From: Acidimicrobiia bacterium
GTDB taxonomy: Bacteria > Actinomycetota > Acidimicrobiia > Acidimicrobiales > Bin134
DNA length: 48,926 nucleotides
Assembly: GCA_022821445.1 (NCBI GenBank)
Contig: JAJEDQ010000084.1
Location: forward strand, 1-48,926
Direction of reading: 5' to 3'
Positions 25,005 to 33,143 of the stretch are shown in pieces. A program made the translations under genes and the position numbers. Each line of letters opens with the position of its first letter. The stretch's first letter is position 1. Under the pieces are notes generated by a model, which did not search any database, was not told where the DNA came from, and was given only the letters and a program-made list of their open reading frames with translations.

Positions 25005-25523
25005 GTGCAGCCGGTGGCGATTCGAGCAGCGAGGCTGTCTGATGCCGAGGGCATTCGGGAGATCGTCAACTACGAGATCCTCAACGGGACCAGCATTTTC
25101 GAGTTGGAGCCTCGAACCGTGGCTGCCCAGCGCACCTGGCTGCAGGATCGCAGCGGGGTTCACGCCGTGCTGGTGGCTACCCCCGATGACGACGACCACA
25201 CCGTGCTGGGCTTCTCCTCGCTGTCGCCCTTCCACACCCGACCGGCCTACAACACCACGGTGGAGAACTCGGTGTATGTCCACCAGGACCATCGCGGCAA
25301 AGGCATCGGCCGGGCCTTGTTGGTGGAGATAATCGGACTAGCCCAAACCCACGGGTTCCACACCGTGATCGCCCGGATATCCGGGCAAAATGAGGCATCG
25401 GTCGCCGTCCACCGCTCCGTGGGATTCGAAATAGCCGGCACCGAGCGCGAAGTAGGCCGCAAATTCGGCCGCTGGATAGACGTAACCGTGATGCAGCTCA
25501 TGCTGCAAGACTGGAAGATCTGA
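25005..25523 (+). CDS. GNAT acetyltransferase, phosphinothricin/methionine-sulfoximine acetyltransferase-like
   Basis: A 172-residue N-acetyltransferase of the PAT/YncA branch, using acetyl-CoA on small amino-acid-like amines. Typical segments are AVAIR-like start, EIVNYEILNGTSIFELEPRT, the acetyl-CoA loop HQDHRGKGIGRALL, and the C-terminal SVGFEIAGTEREVGRKFGRW. A perfect AGGAGGTGA (24985-24993) precedes it. The GTG at 24990 is inside that site, so GTG 25005 is preferred. It is the first plus-strand gene after the tRNA pair. The substrate cannot be told from sequence; acylation of methionine sulfoximine or phosphinothricin is the family default. Confidence 0.8.
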   Translation: MQPVAIRAARLSDAEGIREIVNYEILNGTSIFELEPRTVAAQRTWLQDRSGVHAVLVATPDDDDHTVLGFSSLSPFHTRPAYNTTVENSVYVHQDHRGKGIGRALLVEIIGLAQTHGFHTVIARISGQNEASVAVHRSVGFEIAGTEREVGRKFGRWIDVTVMQLMLQDWKI

Positions 25524-25557
25524 CCTAGCCAGATTTCGCTACTGGTCCCGTATCCGG

Positions 25558-26805
25558 TCAGGCAGCGATCAGTTGTTCAGCGGGCGGCGGGTGGGTTGTG
25601 GGGCTGGGTCGTGCTGGGGGTTTGAGGCGATACCGGCCGTTGACGGTGTCGTGTTCGATGGTGTGGTGGTGTTTGTGGACTTTGGTGTGGCAGCGGGGGC
25701 ACAAAAGCACCAGGTTGGTGATGTCGGTGGGTCCGTTTTGGTCCCATGGTTGGATGTGGTGGGCATCGCACACCTGAGGCCTGAGACCACAGCCCACACA
25801 GCCCCCGTCTCTCTTGTACAGGGCCAGTTTTTGGGCTTTGGTCGGCGCTCTTTGGGCCTTGCCCACATAGAGGGGCTGCCCGTCGGCGGCGAAGATCATC
25901 GGCACGATGTCAGCGTCGCAGGCGAGGTGGCGGAGCTCGTCGAGGTCGATCGGCGTGCCGTCGATGAGCCCGGCATTCTTCAGCCGGCCCTCGATGGCGT
26001 CGTAGTCGGCGGATACCACCAGCACTGTCTTTTGCGGGCGTATGCCGCAATCCGGAACGCCCGCAAAGGACGTGTCCGCGTCACCCGGCACGATGGCGGG
26101 CTGTTGGATGACGAGCGCGACGAGTGCGTCGGCGTTGCGCTGCTCGAAGGTGCGAATGGGGTCGAAAGCGATGTCGTCGACGAGCATCTTGTCGCTCATG
26201 GCGCCAAGAGCGATCTTGAACCGCTCGCCGGACACCGGGTCGAGCTCGCCGTGTAACACGACCATGCCGCCGGTGCCGTCGAACACTTTGAGGGATCGGC
26301 GGGCCCGCTGGCGCTCGGCTCGGCCCATGCCGTTGTTGGCGCGGCGCTGGTCCTCGCGGGCCGCGACGGTCTTTTTGAAGTCGTCGTGGCCCTGCCAGGT
26401 GCCCAACTCCAACAACTCTTGTTGGTCCCGTTCGCTCATCGGCGCCCGCTTGTGCGACTCGGACACCATCCCGGCCTGATCCGCCGAAATGCGACCATCC
26501 TGGACCGCGCCAAGAATCTGGGGCATGGCCGCGACACCCCGGGCCGTCCTGGCCAGTTGGCGGGCCCGGTAGGCGCTGATGCCGAATTGGTGACACACCG
26601 TGGCAGCCGCACCCGGCCCCTCCAGCTCGCCGTATCGGACAACCAGCCCCACCAGATACCCCTCAGCCCGGCGGCGCAGCAGATCAACCTGTCCCATCAA
26701 CCCCAACAGCTCCGAAGCGCCCGCCTCAGAGAAATCCGGGAACCCGAAACCCGCACCAACAACGGCGGAAGAGCCGTCTGTACTGGGATTCAACGTAAAT
26801 TCCAT
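25558..26805 (-). CDS. DUF222/13E12-repeat family protein with C-terminal HNH nuclease domain
   Basis: A 415-residue protein with the actinobacterial DUF222 domain (about 1-290) followed by an HNH endonuclease domain. The HNH part shows CVGC, DAHHIQPW, N in DITNLVLLCPRCH and HKHHH, i.e. a zinc-ribbon HNH core. Such genes are multicopy in many actinobacteria and are often tied to mobile DNA, but their function is not settled. The start ATG 26805 is set by domain start and by a -10 element at leaderless distance; the frame stays open to 26877. It is convergent with the acetyltransferase. Confidence 0.82.
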   Translation of the reverse strand: MEFTLNPSTDGSSAVVGAGFGFPDFSEAGASELLGLMGQVDLLRRRAEGYLVGLVVRYGELEGPGAAATVCHQFGISAYRARQLARTARGVAAMPQILGAVQDGRISADQAGMVSESHKRAPMSERDQQELLELGTWQGHDDFKKTVAAREDQRRANNGMGRAERQRARRSLKVFDGTGGMVVLHGELDPVSGERFKIALGAMSDKMLVDDIAFDPIRTFEQRNADALVALVIQQPAIVPGDADTSFAGVPDCGIRPQKTVLVVSADYDAIEGRLKNAGLIDGTPIDLDELRHLACDADIVPMIFAADGQPLYVGKAQRAPTKAQKLALYKRDGGCVGCGLRPQVCDAHHIQPWDQNGPTDITNLVLLCPRCHTKVHKHHHTIEHDTVNGRYRLKPPARPSPTTHPPPAEQLIAA

Positions 26806-26812
26806 AAATGAA

Positions 26813-26818
26813 ATTATA
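26813..26818 (-). promoter_or_regulatory. -10 element TATAAT, leaderless start of the HNH gene
   Basis: A perfect TATAAT on the minus strand ends seven bases before ATG 26805, with no Shine-Dalgarno, so the transcript should begin at or next to the ATG. The interval 26819-27034 between this gene and the next start holds no other recognisable feature. Confidence 0.55.
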
Positions 26819-27034
26819 CCGACCTCAGTGACACAATCCCCCTTGAAAATGATCAGAAAATGCAAAAAAGTAGACACGCGCAGCCATTGGGGGTTGGCGG
26901 TGTGAACCGCCCTGGTGTGGCCGGAGGGTCTGGATGTCCCCTTGTCCTGATCGCTGTAGGTGCTTCCGGAGGCCCCGGCTAGTTGCTAGCACTTAGTTAC
27001 ATTGAAGTGTTGCTGAGCGGCGTAGTCTCAAGGC

Positions 27035-27613
27035 ATGGATCCGGCTCTTCAGGAACTAAGCGCCTTGTTATCAGAGGCTGCTGTCCGAAACGCCGCTGCC
27101 GCTGTGGCGGATCGGATTTCTGCGGCGAAGGCGCGGAAGAGGGACAAGGAGACGATCGCGGCCCTAGAGGACATCGTCAATGAGCTGCTTGCTGACAAGT
27201 CCGAATTGGTACGGATCGCTCAGGCTTTCGACGACGAGCTGGTTGCGCAACGGCTGTCAGTGGAAGACGTTAACTTCATCACCGAGAACCTGTTGCCCTT
27301 GATCCGGCAACTGATGGAGGCGTCGGGACAGGAAGTGCTTGAGCCACAGGTGCTTGATGCGCTCGAGTCGATTCTTGCGGCCGAGACATTGACGATCATG
27401 CAGCTCATCGGCTTCAACTATCGACAGGCGATTGGTAAGCCCCTGACTGAGCTCGCAGCAGCGGCGATTGCATCGCGAAAGCCTCACGATCAGACGCAGA
27501 GCCTGGATCTTCAACAAGCACTGGTTGAAAGGGATATCGCCCTGGCTGAACTCGCAGGCGACCCCGATGCATGGGCTCGATTCGTGGAACTCAGACCCAG
27601 AGGCACCCGTTAG
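27035..27613 (+). CDS. Hypothetical protein, helical, upstream of tRNA-Tyr (convergent)
   Basis: A 192-residue protein I do not recognise. It is almost entirely helix-forming, rich in Ala, Glu and Leu, with possible coiled-coil stretches at about 35-70 and 100-135, no membrane segment, no cysteines and no obvious catalytic motif. It has an ATG start with weak AAGG upstream. It stands alone between the HNH gene and tRNA-Tyr in a region rich in accessory genes, so it may be acquired. Confidence 0.6.
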   Translation: MDPALQELSALLSEAAVRNAAAAVADRISAAKARKRDKETIAALEDIVNELLADKSELVRIAQAFDDELVAQRLSVEDVNFITENLLPLIRQLMEASGQEVLEPQVLDALESILAAETLTIMQLIGFNYRQAIGKPLTELAAAAIASRKPHDQTQSLDLQQALVERDIALAELAGDPDAWARFVELRPRGTR

Positions 27614-27637
27614 CGGTCTGGGTATTTTTCTGCTGTG

Positions 27638-27719
27638 TGGGCCGGGGAGGATTTGAACCTCCGAAGGCTATGCCGACGGGTTTACAGCCCGTTCCCTTTG
27701 GCCGCTCGGGCACCGACCC
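27638..27719 (-). tRNA. tRNA-Tyr (GTA anticodon)
   Basis: An 82-nt type II tRNA with a long variable arm. Acceptor GGGTCGG pairs with CCGGCCC (one G-U), anticodon loop CTGTAAA, and T-arm GGAGGTTCAAATCCTCC. CCA is not encoded. No second copy of its 3' end was found in the window, so there is no sign of an insertion here. The following 120 bp to 27841 hold nothing recognisable. Confidence 0.93.
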
Positions 27720-27841
27720 AACGAGGGACCACACTACCGGCCCGCATGTTGGCTTCCCCACTCGAATTCGGGAGCGCTGCCGAATGTCCATCACTAGTTG
27801 ATCTGGGCAGTCGCATTGCAACGACCCTCTGTGACAAGGCT

Positions 27842-28522
27842 CTATGTTTCGAAGTCAGGTGCGATTACATCCCAGCCAGCTTCACGCAGGGCAGCAGCGG
27901 CGTCTTCTTGATTTCGGCGTACTGCTGCTTTCAGCTGGATGGCCTCCCACCGAGCTCTGTGTTCTTTGACCACTTGTTTCCAGTCAGGCCGTGGGTCGAC
28001 CATCTCTTCTGTGACCATGAACTCCACGAGGTCTTCGAGACTGGGTCGAAAGCGCTTGCCTCCTACCGGAATATGGAGGTCGCGGAGCTTGCGGGTTTTG
28101 CGCTCATCTCCCAGGTAGACGGCATCTAGATCGTCTCGCAGGCCAGCTACGTGAAGGTGCGCTCCTGGGAACTGATTGCCGGGGTTTCGGGCGTAGTCAA
28201 TGCCGACGATCAGTTGGTCGTCCTCCATCGCTGGCGATGTGTAGAGGCTCATGGTGCTCTGCGTCATAGTCAGGTAGACGCCCTCGGGGTCGGGCTCATA
28301 TGAGTGCAGCAGGTAGAGGAAGACCACAGCGTCTTTCTTCGTGGGAGTAATCGGGATCGGCAGTGAGGTTGAGCGGTTCTTTGAGACCCCTACTCCGATG
28401 ATGCCGTATCCGTCGGCGGTCTTCAGAGACGAGACGCGGATACCGTCCGTGACGGTCCTGTTGAGCAGATCTGAAATATCGTCGGCAAAACGGCGCGCCT
28501 GTTTTTCAAGGCTTTCTGCCAT
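27842..28522 (-). CDS. Hypothetical protein, second gene of a two-gene module
   Basis: A 226-residue soluble protein without a recognised domain. The N-terminal third is helical then beta-rich (GYGIIGVGVSKNRS); the middle contains VFLYLLHSYEPDPEGVYLTM and GAHLHVAG; the C-terminus is helical and charged (WKQVVKEHRARWEAIQLKAA). It begins 18 bp after a 62-codon gene on the same strand. The small-then-larger layout is like that of toxin-antitoxin or immunity pairs, but no toxin fold is identifiable. Confidence 0.6.
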   Translation of the reverse strand: MAESLEKQARRFADDISDLLNRTVTDGIRVSSLKTADGYGIIGVGVSKNRSTSLPIPITPTKKDAVVFLYLLHSYEPDPEGVYLTMTQSTMSLYTSPAMEDDQLIVGIDYARNPGNQFPGAHLHVAGLRDDLDAVYLGDERKTRKLRDLHIPVGGKRFRPSLEDLVEFMVTEEMVDPRPDWKQVVKEHRARWEAIQLKAAVRRNQEDAAAALREAGWDVIAPDFET

Positions 28523-28540
28523 TTCTAGAATCGACGATAA

Positions 28541-28729
28541 CTAGCCGCGGCCGAGACCCACGACCGAGAACCATGTCCGCCGGAGCTTCTCCGACTCGAA
28601 CCTGCCGAGTTGGGCTTGGCGCCGCAGCTCTTCCAGTTCTACCCCAGCATCTTGCAGAGTCGCCTCGATCAACACATCAAGCTCCTCGTCGGTGATGTGA
28701 TGCACCTCAGTTTCAGGCATAGACGTCAT
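28541..28729 (-). CDS. Small hypothetical protein, first gene of a two-gene module
   Basis: A 62-residue acidic protein from ATG 28729 with GGGAG at Shine-Dalgarno distance; the longer open frame upstream lacks a sensible start. It is mostly helical (DEELDVLIEATLQDAGVELE then LRRQAQLGRFESEKLRRTW). A TATTAT -10 lies on the minus strand at 28759-28764. The gene precedes the 226-residue gene by 18 bp, so the two form one transcript. Unrecognised; an antitoxin-like partner is one possibility. Confidence 0.55.
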   Translation of the reverse strand: MTSMPETEVHHITDEELDVLIEATLQDAGVELEELRRQAQLGRFESEKLRRTWFSVVGLGRG

Positions 28730-28844
28730 GGCCGGCTCCCTCGCAATGCTACGAGGACATAATACGGGATTAGGTGACAGTTTCTCAGGTTGCCGTCCCC
28801 TGTTGGCATGAATATCTCCGCTAGGGGTGCGGTAGGTTCGGGTG

Positions 28845-29333
28845 ATGCCTACGTTTGATGTTTCTTCTGAGTTGGACATGCAGGAGGTCCGCAATGCGGT
28901 GGACCAGGCCGCGAGGGAGATCCACGGCCGCTACGACTTCAAGAACACCGGCAGCGAGGTGGCGCTGGGCGACGGGGTGATCACGCTGCGGTCATCCAAT
29001 GAAGACCGGCTGGCGGCCGCTCGACAGGTGCTGGAGGAGAAGCTGGTGCGCCGGAAGGTGTCGCTCAAGGGGGTGAACTACGGGTCGGTGGAAGACGCGG
29101 CCGGGGGGACGGTTCGCCAAGAGGCGGCGCTGGCCGCGGGCATCTCGGCGGACAAGGCTCGGGAGTTGAACAAGTTCATCAAGAACCTGGGCATGAAGGG
29201 GGTCTCATCGCAGACCCAGGGCGGTCAGCTTCGAGTGAGCGGCAAGAAGCGGGACATGCTCCAAGATGTGATCGCCGCCCTCAAAGAGGCCGACTTCGCT
29301 ATCCCCTTGCAGTTCGGGAATTTCCGGGACTGA
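28845..29333 (+). CDS. YajQ family nucleotide-binding protein
   Basis: A 162-residue YajQ/DUF520 protein. In Xanthomonas a homologue binds cyclic di-GMP; generally the family binds nucleotides or RNA. Signatures are MPTFDVSSELDMQEVRNAV, GRYDFKNTGS, KGVNYGSVEDAAGG and the C-terminal PLQFGNFRD. ATG 28845 is preferred over the overlapping GTG 28842, matching the family start. It converges with the AlbA_2 gene, 7 bp between stops. Confidence 0.92.
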   Translation: MPTFDVSSELDMQEVRNAVDQAAREIHGRYDFKNTGSEVALGDGVITLRSSNEDRLAAARQVLEEKLVRRKVSLKGVNYGSVEDAAGGTVRQEAALAAGISADKARELNKFIKNLGMKGVSSQTQGGQLRVSGKKRDMLQDVIAALKEADFAIPLQFGNFRD

Positions 29334-29340
29334 CCAGCGC

Positions 29341-31083
29341 TCACCGGGCGGGCAGGTAGTGGAATCCTCTTCCCCGGCCTGCGTCTGAGCTCGGCACAAG
29401 CCAGCCTTGCTGGGCCATTTCCTTCAATCGGTTTGTGGCGGTGGCGGTTGATACTCCGGCCAACTCACGATACTCGCCAGAGGAGATCCGCCCCCGCTCG
29501 CGGGACCAGGCCAGCACCCACTCACCGGACTCGGCACCCGGCTGCAGGCCGAGGGCTGCTTTTGTCTCCGGGCTGAGCTGCCAGGCACCAGGAGTGTCAT
29601 GGGGCACGGCGATGGGCGACAGCAAGGGTGCCCCCGACGTTGCCGGCCTGTATTCGGCCACCCTTCGCAGTGCTGATTCGGTGTCTCCCTGAGAGCGTTG
29701 AAGCAGCGGAGCACAGGATTCACTGGTGAGGAAGGGCGATTGCGGCTGCGCCGCCCGCCAGACGAGCAGAGCGGCATCCACGTCGTCGCGGCCACGCGGG
29801 GGCTCCAAGTCGGCGAACAGCCGGTACCAGTCTTCATTCACCGGTTGCCCGTAGAGGTCTATGCGGACGGCCGGGTCGGATAGGGCTGTGATGGCAGGCG
29901 GCCGACTGCCGATGCGGACCATCTCGGCGAACATCATGTCCACACCGACACCCTCCTGCTCCACGAGGCCGATCAGCCGCAGTGCGTTCATGAGGGTTCG
30001 GTAGCGCGGCACGGAGTGGTGGGTAATGATGTTGTTCTCGGTGACGCCACCGATAAGCCCGCCGGGCGAGGTGACGCGGAGGTGATTTCCGATGTGCTCC
30101 ACTACCGTGGGTCCCGGCAAGCTCCACTCCCGGTGGCAGACCGCATTCAAAAGCGCCTCACGCAGCGACCGCCGCGGGATAGCCCACACCTTGTGGACCC
30201 GAAGCCCTATGGTGATCTCCGTCACCAAATTGTGATCATTGGCCCGTGCTTCGACTGCCAGAACCTCTTCCAGCAGCGAGCGGCCACCTTCCATGATCCG
30301 CACGATGGAAGGCCCACCGGGAACGTGCCGGTACGAGTAGTCGACGGCCGGCTGCTGACGCACCGCGAGAAGCATCTCGCCGGCCTTGTTCAGATGCTCG
30401 CCGTCGTCTGCAACCAGCCCGAGCCTGCCCAGCAGGTCGCGTATTGGGAGCGCTGCTCTAGGAGAACCGTCGTCTGACATTCGGCCTCGAAGCGTCTCTA
30501 TCGCAGACGGTGCGATCGAGCTGATAGGGGTGTGCGACGGCATGTTCGAAACGTCAGCCGCAAGGTTGGCGAACAGCGCTCCCATGAGTTCGGTCCTCGT
30601 GGCCGGTACGCATCTGGCATCTACCCGGTGTTGGTATTTTCCCTGGTGCGGCACCGGCTCAAGGGCTTGGGGCACTTCGATGATCAGAATCTCTGTTCCG
30701 TTGGCAGTGACTCGGTCGACCTGCACCGCCAGCTTTCGATCGGTCAGGTCGTAGATACGACTTCTCAGCCACTGCGGATCGGTTTCCGCTCCGATGATCC
30801 GGCCAGTCTTGTCGTCCACGCCAACTACCAGAGCTCCCCCTCCAGCCGAGTTGGCCATGCAGGCCGCCGCTTCGGCCAGCTTCTCTGCCGCCTCGTTGTT
30901 GTGCGGAGAGCCGGGCATGATCGATCCGTCGCTGGCTCGGCGGCCGGCCTCCTCTTTGATGTCGACGACGGCTGACTCCAATTCGTCCGCAGAGGCGCCG
31001 CCTTCGCTCAAGGCCCGCAGAACGCGCTCAACCTCTTCGCGGCGTTGTGGTTGTGGCAAGTAAGTGAAGGTTGCGCGGCTCAC
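29341..31083 (-). CDS. AlbA_2 (Schlafen-like) / HATPase / winged-helix protein, second copy
   Basis: A 580-residue paralogue-class protein of the island gene with the same architecture. AlbA_2 about 35-165 (AACMANSAGGGALVVGVDD near 75-92). GHKL ATPase about 305-395 (SLREALLNAVCHREW, VTSPGGLIGGVTENN, EQEGVGVDMMF). C-terminal winged helix about 515-565 (RISSGEYRELAGVSTATA). Sequence identity with the first copy looks low, so they are distinct family members and not recent duplicates. GTG 31083 has AGGGGA seven bases upstream, directly abutting the first inverted repeat of a 51-bp array. Likely autoregulated; target unknown. Confidence 0.72.
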   Translation of the reverse strand: MSRATFTYLPQPQRREEVERVLRALSEGGASADELESAVVDIKEEAGRRASDGSIMPGSPHNNEAAEKLAEAAACMANSAGGGALVVGVDDKTGRIIGAETDPQWLRSRIYDLTDRKLAVQVDRVTANGTEILIIEVPQALEPVPHQGKYQHRVDARCVPATRTELMGALFANLAADVSNMPSHTPISSIAPSAIETLRGRMSDDGSPRAALPIRDLLGRLGLVADDGEHLNKAGEMLLAVRQQPAVDYSYRHVPGGPSIVRIMEGGRSLLEEVLAVEARANDHNLVTEITIGLRVHKVWAIPRRSLREALLNAVCHREWSLPGPTVVEHIGNHLRVTSPGGLIGGVTENNIITHHSVPRYRTLMNALRLIGLVEQEGVGVDMMFAEMVRIGSRPPAITALSDPAVRIDLYGQPVNEDWYRLFADLEPPRGRDDVDAALLVWRAAQPQSPFLTSESCAPLLQRSQGDTESALRRVAEYRPATSGAPLLSPIAVPHDTPGAWQLSPETKAALGLQPGAESGEWVLAWSRERGRISSGEYRELAGVSTATATNRLKEMAQQGWLVPSSDAGRGRGFHYLPAR

Positions 31084-31096
31084 GCGTCCGTCCCCT

Positions 31097-31261
31097 TTAG
31101 GATTTTTGCACAGAAAAATCCTAACATACGGTCGTCGGGCGAAACTGTTAGGGTTTTCTGTCGAAAAAATCCTAACACAATGCCATCAGGAGAAACTATT
31201 AGGATTTTCTTTCGAGAAAATCCTAGCGAAACGCCGTCGGCCTGATTTCTTAGGGTTTTCC
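31097..31261. promoter_or_regulatory. 51-bp-period array of 28-bp inverted repeats (operator array)
   Basis: Three inverted repeats start at 31097, 31148 and 31199, exactly 51 bp apart, and a half site starts at 31250. The first has perfect 11-bp arms TTAGGATTTTT/AAAAATCCTAA around GCACAG; the others have one or two changes. The 23-bp intervals also resemble each other, ending near GAAACT. The array fills the gap between htpX and the AlbA_2 gene start, and the first hairpin touches its Shine-Dalgarno. A 51-bp step is close to five helical turns, so bound proteins would line up on one DNA face. Confidence 0.8.
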
Positions 31262-31277
31262 GAGGGATGGCGGTGGC

Positions 31278-32138
31278 TTAGTACGCCTGGGGGACCCACT
31301 CGCCGGCGCGGAGGCGGCGGATGCGCTCTTCAGCGGGGGGGTGGGTGCTGAAGAGGCTGCGGAAATTGGCCCGGCCGGTGAGGGGGTTGACGATGTAGTG
31401 CGACGCCTGCTCCACCGGCACGTTGACCGGGATGCGCTGGGAGGCGGCGTTGAGCTTCTCCAGTGCCCGGGCTAGAGGCTCGCCGTCGCCGATGAGCCGG
31501 GCGGCGGAGGCGTCGGCCTGGTACTCGCGGGTGCGGCTGATGGCCATCTGGAGCAGGCTGGCGGCGATGGGGGCCAAGATGGCGGCCAGGATGACTCCGA
31601 CCAGTTCCCCAGGGCCGTTGTCGCGGCCTCGGCCGCCGAAGAAGATCATTCCCCACACCGCGATGCGCGACGCGAAGGTGATGGCCATGGCGATGGCCGC
31701 GGCCACCGATCCGATGAGGATGTCCCGATTGCGGATGTGGGCCAGTTCGTGGGCCAGCACGCCCCGAATCTCGTCCCAGGTGAGGTGGTTGATGAGCCCC
31801 TCGGTGACAGCCACCGCGGCGTGTTTGGGATTGCGGCCGGTGGCGAAAGCGTTGGGCTGGGGATTGGGGCTCACGTACAGCTTGGGCATCGGTATCTGGG
31901 CCTTGGCGGTGAGCTCCTCCATGATGGCGTGGTACTGGGGAAGCTGTTCGGGGGTGACCGGTACGGCCCGGGCTGAGGCGATGGCCAGCTTGTCGCTGAA
32001 CCAGTACGACCCGCCCACCACGATCACTGCGATGACAATTCCGATGGCCAGTCCGCCGCTGCCGCCCAGCAGCCCGCCGACAGCCACGAACAAAGCCGCC
32101 ATCAGCACCAGCAGGACAAATGTCTTGAACGTATTCAT
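31278..32138 (-). CDS. htpX: HtpX-type membrane zinc metalloprotease
   Basis: Integral membrane protease of membrane-protein quality control, M48B family; 286 residues from ATG 32138 with GGAG upstream. Two N-terminal spans (about 5-50), catalytic zinc motif [10 protein letters not shown], two further spans ([13 protein letters not shown] and [18 protein letters not shown]), third zinc ligand in [12 protein letters not shown], and the C-terminal [14 protein letters not shown]. It stands alone, with the operator array of the next gene directly after its stop. Confidence 0.95.
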   Translation of the reverse strand: MNTFKTFVLLVLMAALFVAVGGLLGGSGGLAIGIVIAVIVVGGSYWFSDKLAIASARAVPVTPEQLPQYHAIMEELTAKAQIPMPKLYVSPNPQPNAFATGRNPKHAAVAVTEGLINHLTWDEIRGVLAHELAHIRNRDILIGSVAAAIAMAITFASRIAVWGMIFFGGRGRDNGPGELVGVILAAILAPIAASLLQMAISRTREYQADASAARLIGDGEPLARALEKLNAASQRIPVNVPVEQASHYIVNPLTGRANFRSLFSTHPPAEERIRRLRAGEWVPQAY

Positions 32139-32225
32139 GCCCGGGATCACTCCTCTTGGATCTGCTAGCAGGTTATCGGAGCAAAGAGACCAATCGGCAA
32201 TGACCGCTGGGGTGTGGCCGTTCGC

Positions 32226-33143
32226 TCAATAGTCGGGCTCTCGCAGTTCGGCGTAGCCTGCTTCGGCTTCCAGGGTGCGACGCCTCCAAAGCCCGCCCAG
32301 CCATACCGCGAATATCGTGAGCACGAAGGGGATCATCAGCACGAACTCTCGCGGTACTCGTTCGGTGATGTTGATCTGCGATTGGATTCCGATGGCGTCG
32401 GCGAAGCCGAAGAACAGTCCGGCGAGAGCCGCGCCGATGGGGTGCCATGCCCCGAAAATGACTGCCACAAAGGCGATGAAGCCCCGCCCGTTGGTCATGT
32501 TCTCGGTGAAGTTGCGCAGTGCCCCGACCGACAGTTCCGCCCCGCCGAGAGCGCACAGAGCGCCGGAGATGAGCAGTGCCTGTAGTCGCACGATCGATGG
32601 ATTCACACCCGCAGAGCGGGCCGCGAATGGGTACTCGCCCACCGCGGCAAGCCGCAGTCCGAACCGGCTCCGCCTCAATACAATCCAGGCAACCAGCACG
32701 ATCAGCGGGGTGATCCACACCAGAATCGAGTGCTCCGAGATGATAACCCCGGGGCCTGAAGTGGCCCCGCGCACGGGACGGGGAAGCACAACGTCGGTGA
32801 ACATGGAGCCGCGTATGTCGAATATGGCCCCGAGAGCGAAGGCCGTACCTCCAAGTCCGATTGAAGTGAGCCCCAGTCCGGCGATGATGACGTTCGCGCC
32901 GAGGGGGCCGATCACCCACCAATAGACCGCAGAGAGTGTCATACACACGCCGATGGCGGCAAGGATCCCAAGCTCCACCGATCCGGTGGCATCGCCGATG
33001 GCCACGGTTGTGAATGCGCCGGAGATCATCAGCCCTTCGAGCCCCAGGTGGAAGATCCCCGCCCGGAAGGCAAAAACGCCTGCCATGGCGACCAGAACGA
33101 GCGGGGCCGCCGAGCGCAGTGTCGTGGCGAGGACCTGTTCCAT
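32226..33143 (-). CDS. ABC transporter permease, BMP/nucleoside type (second permease)
   Basis: A 305-residue inner-membrane permease of the branched-chain/sugar-nucleoside class (BPD_transp_2). About eight hydrophobic spans and the typical FRAGIFHLGLEGLMISGAF near residue 26 in place of FNIGxEGQ. It pairs with the preceding permease; the two genes overlap by one base (TGATG). Last gene of the leftward transport/catabolic operon. Confidence 0.9.
   Translation of the reverse strand: MEQVLATTLRSAAPLVLVAMAGVFAFRAGIFHLGLEGLMISGAFTTVAIGDATGSVELGILAAIGVCMTLSAVYWWVIGPLGANVIIAGLGLTSIGLGGTAFALGAIFDIRGSMFTDVVLPRPVRGATSGPGVIISEHSILVWITPLIVLVAWIVLRRSRFGLRLAAVGEYPFAARSAGVNPSIVRLQALLISGALCALGGAELSVGALRNFTENMTNGRGFIAFVAVIFGAWHPIGAALAGLFFGFADAIGIQSQINITERVPREFVLMIPFVLTIFAVWLGGLWRRRTLEAEAGYAELREPDY

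Noticed and set aside
27638-27719. Possible att duplication of tRNA-Tyr or tRNA-Trp 3' ends
   Set aside because: No second copy of either 3' end was found in the window, unlike tRNA-Met.
31097-31261. CRISPR-like array (28-bp repeats, 23-bp spacers)
   Set aside because: Only three full units, repeats are degenerate full palindromes, the spacers resemble one another, and no cas gene is present. The array lies in the promoter of an AlbA_2 gene.
31064-31351. Plus-strand open frames with 17-residue repeats across the array
   Set aside because: They arise because the 51-bp repeat is a multiple of three and lacks stops; several frames and both strands show the same effect, and there is no ribosome-binding site or domain.
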